48,268 nucleotides of DNA, taken from positions 1-48,268 of IMG/VR virus record IMGVR_UViG_3300025141_000164; one strand, written 5' to 3'. The DNA is from a virus. The notes beneath the pieces were generated by a model. That model did no database searches, was not told the origin of the DNA, and saw only the letters and a list, made by a program, of their open reading frames with translations. Shown in pieces: positions 22,901-31,992 of the stretch. The position numbers and the translations under genes were made by a program. How positions within the stretch are numbered: the stretch's first letter is position 1; each line of letters starts with the position of its first letter.

Positions 22901-25894
22901 GGAGTAAGAGGGGTGGAAGTTTGAGACGCTTTTCCAGGAGGAAATAAACTGGGCACCCCAATCGGCCCCTGTTCCGAGAGACTTCGAGGCTTCCCCATAG
23001 CGAGTAAACTGGCGAAGAGCATTCTGGAAATCCGCTACTTCCTCCCCCTTCTTTATTCCTCCCCTTAGATAGGAAAGGAACCGGGGATTGTCCTTCGTGA
23101 ACTTCTTTAGGACATCAGCACCATAGGACTCTTTGAGGTCCTGAAAAATAGCTTTCCCATTGATCCGAGACTTTCCAGTAGCCTTGTCCAGGATTTGAAT
23201 GTGTGCCTTAGAGAGAGCACGGGCCTTCTCAGTCGCGGGAATCTCATGGGCAGCGGAGCTAAACGCGGCTTCAATCCGGGCTTTCCCCGCTTTCCTCGTC
23301 GCTTTTCGTGCTGCCCAGAGAGTCGTCCCTCCCTCTTCCATGCCCAAGGAGCGTAAACCCCTGTCCCGAAAGGCAAGGATTCCCCGGGCTACCTCATCCA
23401 TAGCGTCCGCGATTATCTCGGGCGTCTTCTCTAAGGTATCGGCAGATAACTTCTTCCTGCCCGCCTGTATGGTCTTGTTCGCAGCCAACACAAGGTTCTT
23501 GTTTGCGCGGGCCATCGCTTTCCCCGCTTTCTTCTGCACCGCTTCCAAGGCTTTTTTAGATCCGGCTGCCTTTTTTCGGGCCAGAACATAAAGTTTAAGA
23601 GCTTCGTGGGTAGGGCCTCCGTCTGCGAGAGATTCTGAGATTTCCCGGGCGGCTTTAAGTTTTGCCGCCGAAGCTGCCGTTCTTTTATTTAGGAGGAGAG
23701 CATCTACGCGGCGCTCATAAACCTCATGAGCAAGATCGTTAAGTCCTCGACTGTCCCGCCGAGCGATATTGTGTTCTTTTCCCTTGAGCCTGCTTGCAAG
23801 CTTCAGTTCTACTTCCTCTCCATTCTCTAAAAGAACGGTAACTCGGACCCGAGCACCCGCTGGGCCAGATCGTTTACCTCGGGGAATCGTTTGTCCGGTC
23901 TTCGCATCGACAACGCGTATAGAAACTACTTTCCCTCCGACTGTCCCTGTGGCCCCTACGGGAGGAGCTTCCCCAACCAGCCTTGTGGCGAGGTCTTCCC
24001 GAAAAAAGACACGGTGTGTCCCTTCATGTACCCAGCCTGGGACATGGCTCCGGGCAAGCCGCATCTGGTATGCCTCGTTGGCTTCCCGAAAAGCGTCCCG
24101 GACCTCTTTCCCCTCTACGAACTCAAGGTCTTTGAGTTCCTTTTCGAGGCGCGTGACCTCAGAGTTGACCCGGGTTCGGATAGTCTTGTCTCCCCGAGTG
24201 AGTTGCCCAACCTTGGTGATGTCCGCAGCTTCCTCTGCGGAAAATCCAGCCGCAATGAGGAGGCGGTCTTTACGGGCTTCTACCGCTGCAAGCGTAAAGG
24301 CGTCCGCGATGGCGGACTCCGCCTGAGCGTCTAATAGTATCTTCTGGGCCTTGACCCGGTCTCCGGAGTTTATGGCCTTTGCCAGGAGCGCATCGGCGGA
24401 AGCGCGGAGCTTCTGGGCTTGAATCCGGTGGGCAGCGCCTGTCTTGAGGAGATCATCTGCGGTGTGGGCAAAGTTCGAAGCACTGGCCCCTAACTTGGGA
24501 GCGGCATTCAGGGTTACCAGATTACTGAAAGCGTTTCCTACACTCTTATCTGTCCTATAAGAGATGTCCCGGAGCATCTGATAGGCTTTCTTAGTGTTGA
24601 TTTCCCCGGCGCGAAGGCTGGCAGAAATCTCCAACATCTTCTCTGCCCGAGAGAGCCTTCCGGATATCCGAGCAATCTTTGCTGCCTTTGTGAGCTTCCC
24701 AGCGGGAAGGAGCCCAAGAGTGACGAGGTCTATATCGAAAAGAGTAATCCCGACCATCAGCCCGCCTGCTGCGGCTTTCGCTTTCCAGTCGGCTACTTCT
24801 CCTTTCCCATGTACAGGATCGATGGCGAGTGCAAGATCCCCGATTCGATCAAAATAGTTCGCGCCCCGTCGCATCGTTTCAATGTGGGGCCGATGGCCCC
24901 AATCTCCCGACCGGAAAGCAGATTCGACCATATTAAAGAACGAAGCCCGAGCGAATTGGCTCAGGGGACCTTCGCCTCGGAGCCCAGCAGGAGAAGCCAT
25001 TAGTTGTGCGCGGCGGCCTAATCCGCCCTCTTCAATAGGAATGTCTCCCGGCCCACCAAACTTGGTAGGAGAAAACATGGCACGGAAAGGGGAGAGAGGC
25101 CCCCACTTTAGGATCTTGTCCGTGAGATCGTAGTCGTAGGGGTCTACTACCCAACGGCCTGTCGCTGACTGGTGGAACTTAGCCAGCATCCGAGCGGCCA
25201 TCCGGGAGGCTTCGTGCTTATACTCAGTAAGTTGTTCTTCAGACAAGTCTCTTATACTGACTTCGTCATTATCGAGTAGCTTCTGGAGTGCCCTCTGCTC
25301 GAACTTGCCCCGGGCCTCATGGATATTCGACATGTATTTGCCGTGGACAAGCTCTAAACGGATGTCTCCGAGGGCCGAATCATAAATCTCGGTCGCTCCC
25401 CGGGCCTCATCTAAGAGTCTATCTTGAAGCTGTTCTTGCCCGAGCCGCCTGGCTTTGGATGCGGCTCCAGCCCTTCGGGGCCTCGTCTGTGGAGGCGCGG
25501 GAGAAGTTGGAGGCGCTGTCGTGCCCGGAGTAGGTTCGGGAGTCTGGGCTGGGGATGTTTGAGGCTTCGCTCCGGACACAGTAGGTGTGGGGATTGGAAC
25601 ATTCGGAGCGGGAGCGGCCCAGGAACCCCTTCGAGGAACGGGGGGCGGCAGAGTCTCTTGGACGAACTTTTGGAGGCCCCTCTCTGGCTGGGGGAGCCCT
25701 TTTTCGTATGACTTGTGGTACCGGGCCCGGGGAGAAGCCCCAAAAACAGGACCAGTAGACTCCGTAGGTGCGACCGGCGGGGGTACAGCCTGTTGCTGCC
25801 GAGCACGCTCATCAGTCAAGCGTTTCCACTCCTCCTCCCCAAGCTGGGCTCGGAGAGGGTCATCTGGGACTTTAGGGAGGGGCGTCTCAGCCAT
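19907..25894 (-). CDS. Giant 1995-residue probable virion/ejection protein
   Basis: The largest gene in the window. Residues 1-150 are Pro/Ala/Thr-rich and probably disordered. A long helical, Ala/Lys/Arg-rich body follows, with many short charged helices. The last 600 residues contain a more ordered region with LLIPNPRYYVNNIFGDF and several Trp/Phe-rich helices. I see no transglycosylase, protease or RNA polymerase signature (in particular no HDSFG). Its size, helical nature and place downstream of the tail genes fit a large internal or ejection protein of a podovirus. Codon use matches its neighbours. Function is inferred from position. Confidence 0.7.
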   Translation of the reverse strand: MAETPLPKVPDDPLRAQLGEEEWKRLTDERARQQQAVPPPVAPTESTGPVFGASPRARYHKSYEKGLPQPERGLQKFVQETLPPPVPRRGSWAAPAPNVPIPTPTVSGAKPQTSPAQTPEPTPGTTAPPTSPAPPQTRPRRAGAASKARRLGQEQLQDRLLDEARGATEIYDSALGDIRLELVHGKYMSNIHEARGKFEQRALQKLLDNDEVSIRDLSEEQLTEYKHEASRMAARMLAKFHQSATGRWVVDPYDYDLTDKILKWGPLSPFRAMFSPTKFGGPGDIPIEEGGLGRRAQLMASPAGLRGEGPLSQFARASFFNMVESAFRSGDWGHRPHIETMRRGANYFDRIGDLALAIDPVHGKGEVADWKAKAAAGGLMVGITLFDIDLVTLGLLPAGKLTKAAKIARISGRLSRAEKMLEISASLRAGEINTKKAYQMLRDISYRTDKSVGNAFSNLVTLNAAPKLGASASNFAHTADDLLKTGAAHRIQAQKLRASADALLAKAINSGDRVKAQKILLDAQAESAIADAFTLAAVEARKDRLLIAAGFSAEEAADITKVGQLTRGDKTIRTRVNSEVTRLEKELKDLEFVEGKEVRDAFREANEAYQMRLARSHVPGWVHEGTHRVFFREDLATRLVGEAPPVGATGTVGGKVVSIRVVDAKTGQTIPRGKRSGPAGARVRVTVLLENGEEVELKLASRLKGKEHNIARRDSRGLNDLAHEVYERRVDALLLNKRTAASAAKLKAAREISESLADGGPTHEALKLYVLARKKAAGSKKALEAVQKKAGKAMARANKNLVLAANKTIQAGRKKLSADTLEKTPEIIADAMDEVARGILAFRDRGLRSLGMEEGGTTLWAARKATRKAGKARIEAAFSSAAHEIPATEKARALSKAHIQILDKATGKSRINGKAIFQDLKESYGADVLKKFTKDNPRFLSYLRGGIKKGEEVADFQNALRQFTRYGEASKSLGTGADWGAQFISSWKSVSNFHPSYSRNKLWTRKGKIGEDGKKGKDKDVFLPIVPTTAGLTNWWNRRRMGTFGDPILSRLGNIGEKQAAIFKSTEHLMTRFSSEMLDIAHAKHLGKDTIERVVTYLDWNAAKKGGIMLTQNKKFLRETVEGKTRLSPKITSSPGIPSEWQAATGAGSPFIKAVRQIIGDTRVNPAKAEDLANEAQVVRLRMEKEFSRLLGTRSDELLEAGIGGEDLARILEELPDQLVSALPNLAKQSGEVGVSKALVGLSRMWIRSDSGTITSAQAAVLLAVAHRTLKKPGMSYKKFADQMERITRAVIGGTDNAAKSHAIAAANIGLAANLGAFNTLMVRSTMGSIDANTARNINRVFSGELEGVDDIAAALEGAAMLGLPLSESRALTLMAPAIKGLANKMSNATKELIQTGTVGHKAAFTPKNLIDEIEAAAGKITKELEATRGGKFSNAATGFDSATTEWINLWKASATTGLLIPNPRYYVNNIFGDFSQIWLEAGFWTGGTRTFSNLPTNLPFIGRRAQDWQLRMNAWAHKQGREALPGIMDTLFNPFLGQIFRGEAGVFTTKANQVVKYKDVRKWALEDGIISDFVAEDIIGLMAKMDDDHLYLRNKIGLSNKEWARHRELNAGIIQHRQRMGMYCELLRKGASREEAAKRTLRALYDWKHGITKLEAAYFAKMIPFYRFWRVSTRQIAESLLTPFTQPSGKLLKDAMLGNTRMARLRQQLFIWPNLPDIVFQDNVNAGIERHDLLSRLAPLTHPRYLSTRATTGTRPYDLSAREFYEMEEGKRYTHSTWTLPQITALDSSELTFAGIFGMVLFGNKVGELLGIDVPGVDTQFAEDAEARFFEPMLGTMNPFMEHGSRLFLTSAGADLDYEIRSNMRTLNNLDLLILTKTPGLSQFFKNSIEYDEETGKYSMPLGNYLAYQALPIASTQVGSWLRGFQKRATDPRVGGGFGKQIREITGFGREVPIDVPKQIEMALKTRERLIREHGDKELPPPVPGEAFRHRRNK

Positions 25895-25909
25895 TGGGGC
25901 CTCTTGTGA

Positions 25910-28900
25910 TTATTGGGCGGGCTGGCTCTGTTGGCTATTACTATTAGCTTCCATCTGTTTCCGGGCCTGTTCTGCTATCAACCCCGCAATCTTCTTCGCC
26001 GCAAGATCCTTAGAATTGGGCCCGAGACCTGTATTCCCTGGAGTCTCAGCCCCTGAGATATTGGGCGGGGCCATGATTCCTGCCCCCGGACGAGCGTGGG
26101 GAACGGCAATTCCCATCTTATTCTGCTCGAACTGGGTTGCCTCCGGAGCGTTGACGGGAGCCTGATACTGGCTACCACCAGGCATGTGCTGGGGTGGGGC
26201 GTTCCCTCTGGGGGGTCTCCCTCCATAATCAGGCCGCTCTTCCGGTTCTTTCGCTGGCTCCTTTTTCGGGGCAGCCTTCTTCTCTCCGGCTCCCGCGCCT
26301 CCCCTGGCCTCTTGGGGTTCCGCTTTCGGGGGCTCCTCTATGGGCTCCTCGGGAGCATCAATGTCAATCTCAAGCTCTTCTTCTCCTACCCAATCATCCT
26401 TGAAGGGATCTCGGGAAGAGGGATCTGCGACTACTCGTATGGGTTCTCCCCCCATTAGGTCAACGGGCTCTTCTCCCTCCACTGTCTCTGGTATTGGAGG
26501 ACGACTCTCTTGAGCAGCAACCTCTTCTTCTGCGGCCTGTCCTTGCGGATACGCCTCATTCCAACGAGAAAGGAGATCTTGAATGATATGCTCTGGTGCT
26601 CCTTCCGCTGTTAGTTTGTCTAAGAGCCTCCGAGCTTGACGAAGAGTAAGGCCCTCGACAGAAGATCCGATTGCCTCAAGCACCTCATCCAAAGATTTGG
26701 GAGGACCCGCCCTGAATGCCTGCAATTGTTTTTCTGTGCCTTCCGGGAAATCCTCTTCAATCTGAGATAGTGCCTCAGCTTGAGCATCGCCTTCCGCTCC
26801 CTGTGGGTCGTTCGCATCGAGGTTTCCGAATCGAAGAGCGTCTAACTGCTCGTCTGATCCTTCGGGCATTGTCGCCGCAGCAACCTCAGCCTCTAATGCG
26901 GCCTTCCGAGAAGCTGCCTCTTTCCGGAGCCGGTCATAGTGCCCGGGCTCAACGCGAGCAGCATTTCGCCCTTCTACTTGAGAATCTCCTCTCAGCCCTT
27001 GGGGGTCATTTGCGCTGAGGTCCTCTCCTGCGAGTGGGTCTACAAGGGGAGAAGCCTCCATTGGAGGGGGCTCTACCTCTGGCGCATCTCCTGATTCATC
27101 GGGCATCTGATCTACGAGAGCTTGCTTCTGCGTTGGAGCCAGGGCCCCTTCGGAGGGTAGCCTGGTTGGTGGCGCTCCCAAATCTTCCTCTACCGGGAGA
27201 GGAGCTTCTTTTGCTGCTCTCTCTGCGTGGCGACGAGCCCGGGCGTCTCTTGCTCGTTGACGCGCCTCCTCGCGGCGACGTTCTTTTTCGGCCTCGTCGG
27301 GAGTATCGTCTTCTTCTCCGGCTCTGCCTCCGAGGATATTCCCAACAATTCCGCCCACTGTTCCCGGATCTGCCCCCTGCACCCCCGGCTGCCCGGCTGG
27401 TGCTTGAGGATCTCCGGCAAGCTCCTCGGGCGTGTACCCGAAAATATCCTGGGCAATAGCCTCGAATCCACGCTCGCCGCTGCCTACTCGGACAAGTTGG
27501 CCGGTTTCTGGGTGAATGAAACCAACGGTCCCGTCCTCCCACTCGGCATAGGGACCAAAATCATCTCCAGCGGGAGAAGGAACAACAGTCGTCGCTCCGC
27601 CTGCCCTAAGTTGTTCGGTACGCCCTTCGGGAGTGAGGAAAGGTTGTGCTCCTGGCGCAGCCTCTTCTCCGGGGGCTTGGGGTAGGCCACGGCCCCCCGC
27701 AACATAAGCATCCCGCTCTTCTTTTCCCTGGAGTTTCGTTATGTCTTGGTATGGGTGGTCGCCTTCGAGCCCCTCCATCCCAACAACCTCAAGATTAGGC
27801 GTGGGCCGGGTGTCATCAATTCGTTCGTCTTCAAGGCGGGTGACGGCTCTGGGCTCAGCCGCATCTTCCTCTCCTTCCTTTTTCTTGAACCACTGTGCGT
27901 CTTCTTTGCCTTCTTTCTTGAAAAGAAATCCGGGACGACGACGGATTGCCTCTCGGATAATCTTGGCTGGGTGGAGGGTGGAATAGAGGAGGGATTCCAG
28001 CAGATCAGCAGGATCGGGTTCTTCTCCCCCTGGAATCATATCGGAGAAAGCATCAAATGCCGCGAGGGTTCGGGTGTACATCCCCTTTTGTCGCGCGTCT
28101 TTCGCTCCTTTATGGATCGTGGCATCAAGGATTTCTCGTTTCTGGCCGACACTCATCCCTGCTGGATCAAGACCCTGTGCCTTAATAAAGTCCTCTAACT
28201 CCCCCCCTCGGAGGAGCAGATCGTAGATCTCTTCCCCGGTAAGGTCATTGGCCATGCCTTCAATCCGCTTAATCAAACCATCTGCGATCCCGCGTGCCTG
28301 GCTTACAATCTCGTCTTCAGGCATCCCGGGCGAAAGCTCAACCCCCAGCGCCCTGGATATCTCTTCGGGGGTCCCCCCACGCGCTTGGGCGCGTAGATCC
28401 TGTATGAATGATCGGCCCGCGCCGGACATCCCAATAAGTCGAGATCCCTCATCGTGCGCCCTCTCTGCCTCCATGAAGGCCCGGTCGGCGTTGTCGAATG
28501 CGTTCTCGGATCTCCGACGATAGTCTCGAAACGAGTCCTGAAGTGCTTGGTCGTTAGCGTGCATCGTCGCTCTTTCGATATTCGCCATGACTTGTTCAGG
28601 GGAATCCCCTGTGTCCAGAGAGATCTCAGCGATAACCCCAGGCCAGTTCTCTCGGATAGCCGCTTGATTCTTCACCAAAGCCATAATGAACGCGGAATCG
28701 TCCTGAGTCGCATAGTGGATGGCGGCCCCTGAGATCTCCGTCTGGAGTTTAGGCTCTAAAGGATTTAACTGGCTGACGCTCCGAACTTCCTCAAGACCAC
28801 GGTCCAGGTACCTCGTTTCCCGATTTCCCGCGCTGGTAATACGGCCCCTATTTTGGCCCCCCAGCGAGGTCGTCTCAGTAGACAGCATTCCTGCTATTAT

Positions 28901-29173
28901 TTTATTGATCTCAGTTTGAACGGCATTCCTCTCCTTCATGGTGAGAGACTCTCCCTTCAATCGTTTAGCAGTTGCCTCTTGGAGTTTCGTGAGGGCACCT
29001 ATTGTACTAAGCTCAAGGTCTGCCTTATCCGCATCGGTCACGCGTATCCGAGGTGGACGAGGAGCCCGCTCTCCCCACTTTTCCGCCATAGCGCGGTCAT
29101 TTTCAGTGAGGTATCGGTCAATCCCAGAGCGAAGGCCCTGGCTAACATTCCGGTCATAACGTGATTCGGGCAT
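25910..29173 (-). CDS. 1087-residue probable virion/ejection protein with internal repeats
   Basis: The first 400 residues are helical and charged. A long low-complexity part rich in Glu, Pro, Ala and Gly follows, and the tail is Gln/Ser-rich. Two diverged repeat units occur around residues 715-825: ANDPQGLRGDSQVEG with MPEGSDEQLDALRFG, then ANDPQGAEGDAQAEA with FPEGTEKQLQAFRAG. No enzyme motif is visible. It precedes the 1995-residue gene by 15 bases, and both probably act together in the particle or during ejection. Confidence 0.65.
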   Translation of the reverse strand: MPESRYDRNVSQGLRSGIDRYLTENDRAMAEKWGERAPRPPRIRVTDADKADLELSTIGALTKLQEATAKRLKGESLTMKERNAVQTEINKIIAGMLSTETTSLGGQNRGRITSAGNRETRYLDRGLEEVRSVSQLNPLEPKLQTEISGAAIHYATQDDSAFIMALVKNQAAIRENWPGVIAEISLDTGDSPEQVMANIERATMHANDQALQDSFRDYRRRSENAFDNADRAFMEAERAHDEGSRLIGMSGAGRSFIQDLRAQARGGTPEEISRALGVELSPGMPEDEIVSQARGIADGLIKRIEGMANDLTGEEIYDLLLRGGELEDFIKAQGLDPAGMSVGQKREILDATIHKGAKDARQKGMYTRTLAAFDAFSDMIPGGEEPDPADLLESLLYSTLHPAKIIREAIRRRPGFLFKKEGKEDAQWFKKKEGEEDAAEPRAVTRLEDERIDDTRPTPNLEVVGMEGLEGDHPYQDITKLQGKEERDAYVAGGRGLPQAPGEEAAPGAQPFLTPEGRTEQLRAGGATTVVPSPAGDDFGPYAEWEDGTVGFIHPETGQLVRVGSGERGFEAIAQDIFGYTPEELAGDPQAPAGQPGVQGADPGTVGGIVGNILGGRAGEEDDTPDEAEKERRREEARQRARDARARRHAERAAKEAPLPVEEDLGAPPTRLPSEGALAPTQKQALVDQMPDESGDAPEVEPPPMEASPLVDPLAGEDLSANDPQGLRGDSQVEGRNAARVEPGHYDRLRKEAASRKAALEAEVAAATMPEGSDEQLDALRFGNLDANDPQGAEGDAQAEALSQIEEDFPEGTEKQLQAFRAGPPKSLDEVLEAIGSSVEGLTLRQARRLLDKLTAEGAPEHIIQDLLSRWNEAYPQGQAAEEEVAAQESRPPIPETVEGEEPVDLMGGEPIRVVADPSSRDPFKDDWVGEEELEIDIDAPEEPIEEPPKAEPQEARGGAGAGEKKAAPKKEPAKEPEERPDYGGRPPRGNAPPQHMPGGSQYQAPVNAPEATQFEQNKMGIAVPHARPGAGIMAPPNISGAETPGNTGLGPNSKDLAAKKIAGLIAEQARKQMEANSNSQQSQPAQ

Positions 29174-29181
29174 GAGAAATC

Positions 29182-29994
29182 CTACGCGAGATGCGATTGA
29201 AGTTTAATAAGCTCAGGATTCTGGGCAGCCATCTTTCGTCCTCGCCAAGCGAAGTATCGGAACAGAGGACGAAGAGGCACTTTTGCCCAGGGGTGAGCAC
29301 GAAGCCATTCGGCGGCCCGTTCTCCATTCTCGGAATACCACTTGCAGAACCAGCGGGGAGAACCGAAAAGAATATAGGTACGGCAGTCTTTCCAGCGGCT
29401 TGGAAGAACTTCTCGGGCGACCCAGCAGACGAGCCCAAGCCTTGCTGCCATGAGGGCGGCCTTGAGTACGTTTCCAGTAAGTTTTTGGACCCCCCCTTTT
29501 GCGCCCACGACCTTTCCCTTAGCAATAGCCTTGTCTAAATTGTCGTCCACGCCCCCGAGCACATCCGAGATCATCTGTTTGTTCGCCATGCGCTCTTCTT
29601 GGAGGGACTTTTGGGCCTGCGCCTTATTGGCCATCGCGATGTCTACAGCCTGCTTTCCAACCTCTAATCCACCCTTAGCGGCCGCTCCAGCAACCTCACC
29701 CGCCATAGTTCCGGCCAGCTTGAAAGCATTACCCTGGGGGTTAGCTCCGCCCTGAGCAGCCATCCCCTCTAAGAGGTTCTCGGAAGCGGCATCTACCTGC
29801 TTGTGAATGTCCGAGCCCATTGTGGCTTTCTGGGCCTGTTCCCAGCCTTTTCCTGGACCAAAAGCTCCCAGGTCTCCTTCGCGGAGTTTCTTCGCGCTAT
29901 CCTGTAGATGCCTTGCATAAGATCCGAACCCAGGAGCAGCCGCTTTATCACTGACCCAGTTGCCTACTGCCCTTGCGTTATCACCGAAAGCCAT
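29182..29994 (-). CDS. 270-residue probable minor virion protein with C-terminal CxVARE motif
   Basis: The first two thirds are Ala/Gly/Lys-rich and helical (GTMAGEVAGAAAKGG). The last 85 residues contain VCWVAREVLPSRW, then several Trp-rich helices (WFCKWYSENGERAAEWL, FRYFAWRG). A C-x-VARE segment followed by W...GERxA...W is a recurring C-terminal element of phage minor structural proteins. The protein starts the block of large virion proteins, with AGGAG upstream of its ATG. Confidence 0.6.
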   Translation of the reverse strand: MAFGDNARAVGNWVSDKAAAPGFGSYARHLQDSAKKLREGDLGAFGPGKGWEQAQKATMGSDIHKQVDAASENLLEGMAAQGGANPQGNAFKLAGTMAGEVAGAAAKGGLEVGKQAVDIAMANKAQAQKSLQEERMANKQMISDVLGGVDDNLDKAIAKGKVVGAKGGVQKLTGNVLKAALMAARLGLVCWVAREVLPSRWKDCRTYILFGSPRWFCKWYSENGERAAEWLRAHPWAKVPLRPLFRYFAWRGRKMAAQNPELIKLQSHLA

Positions 29995-30003
29995 GCTGTT
30001 CTC

Positions 30004-30660
30004 CTATCTAAAGTAGACGTAATCGAAACGCTTCACTCTCACATTAGCGAGATCAGCGGAAATAGCCAGCCCTAAACCAGCAGAATGCCAGCCTTTCACC
30101 AACCCGGGCCCTGAGTTCCAGAAGTAGTGTCCTGCCCAGTGGCGAGAAAATTCAAACTCATCTCTCCCCCTGGTTGTAAGCTCTGGGGCAATTTTATGGC
30201 CGATTCGGGCCCCATCAATAAAAAGCCGGAGCTTAGATTTCGTGACTCCATTGCTGGAGGGGACGACTGCTGAGCTATCAGGGAGCCCAGAAAAGATAGA
30301 CCATGTAAACACTACGAGGGAGGGGGTAAAGGGGAGGTAGAAGGTCTGTGCCGCTCCCGGAATAATCTGGTAGTAGCTGTTCTTATCCTCTGTGGTGGGG
30401 TCCCACCCCTTGAAGTTTTCTTCGAAATAGGTGTGATTCGTTGTGGAGCCAATCGTTCTACCAGAGGAGAGGGCCCCCCGTTGGATATGCTGACGCTCAA
30501 TATCCCAACCTGCTTGACGATTATTATTGTCTAAACGCCCGTTTATGACACTTAGGGAAGTAGGAGGGGTCACTTCTGCCCGGAAGATGTTCTCTTCTAT
30601 TTGGCTGGCATTGGTAACAGTCGTGTCTATGAAAGTATGGGGAAGAGTAATATCCGGCAT
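30004..30660 (-). CDS. Beta-rich virion protein, third of a fibre-like trio
   Basis: A 218-residue protein; ATG 30660 was chosen because it overlaps the previous stop by one base (TAATG) and follows GGAG. It opens with THE-like short strands and an INGRLDNNNR segment comparable to the LNE(H/N) segments of the two preceding genes, then a beta-rich C-terminus with several Trp (FSRHWAGHYFW, KGWHSAG). I infer a fibre or tail-associated role. No family is recognised. Confidence 0.6.
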   Translation of the reverse strand: MPDITLPHTFIDTTVTNASQIEENIFRAEVTPPTSLSVINGRLDNNNRQAGWDIERQHIQRGALSSGRTIGSTTNHTYFEENFKGWDPTTEDKNSYYQIIPGAAQTFYLPFTPSLVVFTWSIFSGLPDSSAVVPSSNGVTKSKLRLFIDGARIGHKIAPELTTRGRDEFEFSRHWAGHYFWNSGPGLVKGWHSAGLGLAISADLANVRVKRFDYVYFR

Positions 30661-31331
30661 TATGTCTCCGAGGACCTCAAAACAATAGCAGAAAGCCAGC
30701 ATTCCCGGAGTTCTAAAGTCTGGGCTGGGCCTGGGGTCGTGACCTGGACAGAACCACGAATCTTCTGGACGGCCACGGAATCAGCGGATGTAATGAGGGT
30801 CTGAGTAGACATGACGATCCGCTGGGGAGAACCGTCAAAGGAGGCTGCATACCCCGCAAAACCTCCTGCCATATAGCGGTAAGTACGCTGAATTCCAGTA
30901 AAGACACCAGCACCCGTAGGATCGTATTCTATGCGGGAAAAAGCCTTGGCGGATGCTGTAGTCGCTGGGGGTGCCCCTCCATCCGAGAGCCTAACCACGA
31001 AAACTTCCATGAAAACAAGGATTCCCCCCACCCCAGTCCCAGTCCCAATAGAGATGGGAGATCCAAAATCAATCTCTAAGTCCGTTCCTCCCCGGGTAAT
31101 AACGGTGTAGGTGCCCGAAGTGTAAGAGTGTTGGTTCGCGAGGGATCCAACCCGAACAGAGTTTTGAGCAACAACCATCGAGGGGAGATGATTCTCATTC
31201 AAGGCCCCTGTTGCAGGAGCACCTTCTGGGAGATCATTGATTCCATCTCGAATGGTGGCGAAGGGCCCGTTGAGAGAAGCCGCATTTAGTCCATCGGGCT
31301 CCTCAATGGGGGTGTAGGTAATCTCAGCCAT
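30660..31331 (-). CDS. Beta-rich virion protein, second of a fibre-like trio
   Basis: A 223-residue protein. The N-terminal segment NGPFATIRDGINDLPEG...ALNENHLPS is typical of short-tailed phage fibre-like proteins, and a beta-sandwich-like domain of about 150 residues follows (VFMEVFVVRLSDG, RIVMSTQTLI). It resembles the preceding gene in layout, which suggests duplication. The start follows GGAGATAGG. Confidence 0.6.
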   Translation of the reverse strand: MAEITYTPIEEPDGLNAASLNGPFATIRDGINDLPEGAPATGALNENHLPSMVVAQNSVRVGSLANQHSYTSGTYTVITRGGTDLEIDFGSPISIGTGTGVGGILVFMEVFVVRLSDGGAPPATTASAKAFSRIEYDPTGAGVFTGIQRTYRYMAGGFAGYAASFDGSPQRIVMSTQTLITSADSVAVQKIRGSVQVTTPGPAQTLELRECWLSAIVLRSSET

Positions 31332-31332
31332 C

Positions 31333-31992
31333 CTATCTCCGCATCTCTAAGCAAATAAGTTCTCGGGATCTTACAACTACGGGGGTGGTCGAGGGCGCGA
31401 TCCCCACCCCAGAAGTCTTGAAAACGAGTTCTACCTTGTGCGTTCCAGAAACAACGGGAAGGAGGAAGGAGGTAGAAAGGGGGTGGTAAAGCCAGAGAGG
31501 GCCGGAAACCTCATCGTTATCATTTTCCGCCCCCCCTGTAATAGAATCGGTAAGAATCTGGCCATCCACTCGAATAGCCAATCGAACCATCGAAGAGACG
31601 AATAGCCCCCCTAAAGCCTGATCTACCTGGCAAGAGCCATGGATCCAGAGGAGGGTCTGGGGGCAAGTAAAGTCCAGGGTAATATTATCTAAAGGGACCC
31701 AGCCTGACCAGAGTTGAATTTCCTGGTCTGCGACATTCAGTGGGGCGGTGTGTAAGTCTGAGTAAGCAGAATATACCCCAGCGGAGTGGTATACAAAGGC
31801 GGCGTCCTCTGCGATGGCAGTAATCGGGATCGCAGCCCCCCCGTTGGCAACAGCCTGGGTGGAAGAAGCCCAGTTGTGCTCATTCAATTGCCCGAACGTC
31901 TCCTCTGTTGCTGGCTTGAGGGCGTTGTTTATGTCCTCTACGTCAGTAACGGCGTTGGCTTTAATCGGGGCTCGTGGGTATTTCCAACTCAT
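31333..31992 (-). CDS. Beta-rich virion protein, first of a fibre-like trio
   Basis: A 219-residue protein whose ATG overlaps the nozzle-like gene stop by four bases. The N-terminal part VEDINNALKPATEETFGQLNEHNW precedes a beta-rich domain with an Ig-like or jelly-roll look (LDFTCPQTLLWIHGS, HKVELVFKTSG). The LNEHNW element matches LNENHLPS of the next gene. Probably a short fibre or tail-associated subunit. Confidence 0.6.
   Translation of the reverse strand: MSWKYPRAPIKANAVTDVEDINNALKPATEETFGQLNEHNWASSTQAVANGGAAIPITAIAEDAAFVYHSAGVYSAYSDLHTAPLNVADQEIQLWSGWVPLDNITLDFTCPQTLLWIHGSCQVDQALGGLFVSSMVRLAIRVDGQILTDSITGGAENDNDEVSGPLWLYHPLSTSFLLPVVSGTHKVELVFKTSGVGIAPSTTPVVVRSRELICLEMRR

Noticed and set aside
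19907-25894. Virion RNA polymerase of the N4 type
   Set aside because: I looked for the single-subunit polymerase motifs (R-x3-K...YG and HDSFG) in the giant protein and found none.
22819-26165. Long plus-strand open frames opposite the giant late genes
   Set aside because: They are antisense shadows created by codon bias of the minus-strand genes, rich in Arg, Ser and Pro, and without ribosome sites.
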